Shown here piece by piece: positions 62,080-64,000 of a DNA stretch of 64,000 nucleotides. Origin of the DNA: Pegoplata infirma. Its lineage: Eukaryota; Arthropoda; Insecta; Diptera; Anthomyiidae. Both the position numbers and the translations under genes were made by a program. The notes under the pieces are model-generated. The model was not told where the DNA came from. It searched no databases and saw nothing but the letters and a program-made list of their open reading frames with translations. The stretch lies in the NCBI GenBank assembly GCA_963921195.1, contig OY992537.1, forward strand, positions 182,172,065 to 182,236,064. Reading direction: 5' to 3'. Position 1 is the first letter of the stretch. Each line of letters starts with the position of its first letter.

Positions 62080-64000
62080 TTCCATGCCAAATCACTCACT
62101 TTTAGGCCCGACCCCCTTCGATTAATTTTATTTTTGGATATGTTTTAGTACGTATTAAATGCAACTTCCAGCCAAATCTTCAGCCTTTTATACCAAGGTG
62201 GTGTTGAGTAATCAATTTTTCAAAATGGCGATTTTTTCCAAAAAATGAAAAAATTTAAATTTTCAATCAATTTTGACCAGTAAAAAATATAGATATATTA
62301 AAAAAAGATGGACAACATTTTGTTGGTAGTTAAATGTAGTTTTAGAAAAAAAATATGAAATGAAAAATTATTCGAAGTAATTATCACTTGTTTTTATCGT
62401 ATAAAAATTAAATCGACTTTTTGAAAAGTCCGAAACCTTCGATTTTTTTTAAAAATGCCAAAAAATTCTACTCTAAATTACGCAACTTTTAAGTCATAAT
62501 TCGAGATGTGATCGTAATTCGTTCTATTTTTATTCAAATTTTGAAAATTGCACTTTTTTTTTTTTTGACTCTGGTTTATTTTATATGGTGCTCCAAAAAA
62601 ATAATTTGGTAAATATTGACCGTAACTTCCCCTAGATATATTAACTTGGGTGTAAAAATACGTCTCAGAAAATTTTAGGATGATCGGACATGGGTAAGGC
62701 GTGCCGCATCGGCTTTGAAGTTTGAAAATCGGATTACAAGGGAAAATATGCATTTTTTTCTGTTTTCTTAATTTTTTTGGTATTTTAAGTTAATTTTGAA
62801 TTCAAATGGTTACAGAATTGAAATGTAGAGTAAAATGTCTCTCTATTAAGGTCCTAAAAACCGAAATCGGTTTAAAATCAGCCAAGTTATTACAACTTCC
62901 CCAGGCATCTAACGTGTGGCAGACAACTTGATTAATCAATACAATCCGATTTTTGAAATTCATTGAAATTTTCTACTGTAATAACATTTTTTTATTCTTC
63001 AAGTTCAAATGTTATTAGATGACAAGTATTTTTCATATTGTGTTTTGCTAACATTTTTTAAATTAGTGCTAAAAATGCCTGCATTTTCCACACCCTTTTG
63101 AAATCTCTATTTTAAAAAAAAAATATTTTTTTTTGTTTTAAAATTTGGAAAAGTCAAAAAAATATTACACTGAAACATGAATAATGAAAAAATGTTATTA
63201 CAGTAGAAAATTTCAATAAATTTAAAAAAAGGGCCTCGTATTTTTTAATCAAGTTGTATGGCACACGCTAGATGCCTGGGGAAGTTGTAATAACTTGGCT
63301 GATTTCAACCGATTTTAGTTTTTAGTACCTTATTAGAAAGGAATTTTACTCCACATCAAAATTCTGTAATCACTTGAATTAAAACTTAACTTAAAATACC
63401 AAAGAAATTGCGAAAACAGAAAAAAATTCATATTTTTCCTTGTAATCCGTTTTTTAAACTTCAAGGACCATGCTAAGCGCCTTACACATGTCCGATCGTC
63501 CCAAATTTTTGTGAGACGTATATTTACCTCCAAATGAATATATTTAGGGTAAGTTAGGGTCAGTATCTACCATTTTTTTTTTTTTTTGGAGCTCCATATA
63601 AAATAAATCAGATCCAAAACATAAAAGGTGCAATTTTAAAAATTAAAAAAAAAATAGAAAGAATTGTGATCACATCTCGACTTATGGCTTAAAAGTTGCA
63701 TAATTTAGAGTAGAATTCTTATAGTTTTTTACAAAAAAATCGAAGGTTTCGGACTTTTTCAAAAAGTCGATTTTAGTTTTTAAACGTCAAAAAATAAGTG
63801 ATAATTACTTCGAATAATTTTTTCACATTTTTTTTCTAAAACTACATTTAAATACCAACAAAACGTTGTCAAACTTTTTTTAAAATATCTATATTTTTTA
63901 CTGGTCAAAATTGATTGAAAATTTAAATTTTTTAATTTTTTGGAAAAAATCGCCATTTTGAAAAATTGATTACTCAACACCACCTTGGTATAAAAGGCTG
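62080..64000. mobile_element. Large foldback element, continues beyond the window
   Basis: It starts 'GGGGCATTCCATGCCAAATC'. The left arm (62187-63000) and right arm (63175-64000) are inverted copies with scattered mismatches ('ccttttataccaaggtgg' at 62189 against its complement at the window end). The centre is near 63093. The left arm begins about 107 bases before the matched part, so the right end should lie near position 64107. Frames at 62478-62753 and 63333-63533 are the two arms read on the minus strand and look fortuitous. Confidence 0.8.

Overview
This window looks like nuclear DNA of a higher fly. A calyptrate fly is my guess, inferred from repeat content alone. It is very AT-rich, has almost no host coding sequence, and is packed with transposable elements (TEs). 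These include INE-1/DINE-1-like elements (paired ACCCTCC/GGAGGGTAT ends, an 'accccataaagtatatata' block and a GTCC/GTCY microsatellite), jockey-superfamily LINEs, BEL/Pao LTR fragments, hAT, Mutator-like, Transib-like and P-like DNA elements, and many short terminal-inverted-repeat (TIR) elements. I see no host gene that is complete. The best host-gene evidence is two pieces of a BTB/POZ domain (22760-22924 and 27621-27737) separated by 4.7 kb of TE insertions.

Layout. 1-7600: a RING-like fragment, a TIR element with a tRNA-like core, a 3' LINE copy (family Y) split by a MITE, an INE-1-like element holding a second Y fragment, and a TIR element carrying three tandem tRNA-like units. 7600-13700: LINE X 5' fragments, paired Mutator-like elements and 'GGGTCC' blocks. 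13735-22710: one LINE X copy broken by three insertions, one of which holds a jockey-like LINE with an intact 800-codon reverse-transcriptase ORF. 22760-27740: BTB pieces with BEL/Pao elements between them. 27890-31095: LINE Z with a PHD finger and a 2A-like relic, split by a hAT element. 31580-42103: a TNP2-like transposase pseudogene split by an 8.7-kb hAT element, which itself contains an INE-1-like element, a 509-bp satellite array and a Transib-like element. 42104-52390: LINE X copies on the minus strand with a 4.3-kb interruption. 52800-53900: a P-element-like transposase relic. 54200-64000: MITEs, a degenerate minisatellite, a reciprocal nest of two repeats, a perfect 60-bp palindrome, a hAT copy holding a foldback, and a foldback that runs off the right edge.

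Several insertions can be dated relative to one another because removing the insert and one target-site duplication (TSD) restores an open LINE reading frame exactly (1912-2636 and 19626-20089). A group of TIR elements with ends CACTC-A(n), CACAG-A(n) or CACC(G/C)-A(n), and mostly TA duplications, accounts for at least a dozen insertions. The least expected structures are the tandem tRNA-like units with T-run terminators (6880-7300), the 509-bp repeat array that switches orientation and is flanked by a 14-bp direct repeat (33314-35783), and the Transib-like element with CACGGTG ends and a 5-bp duplication. All family names are by motif recognition only; no database was searched.
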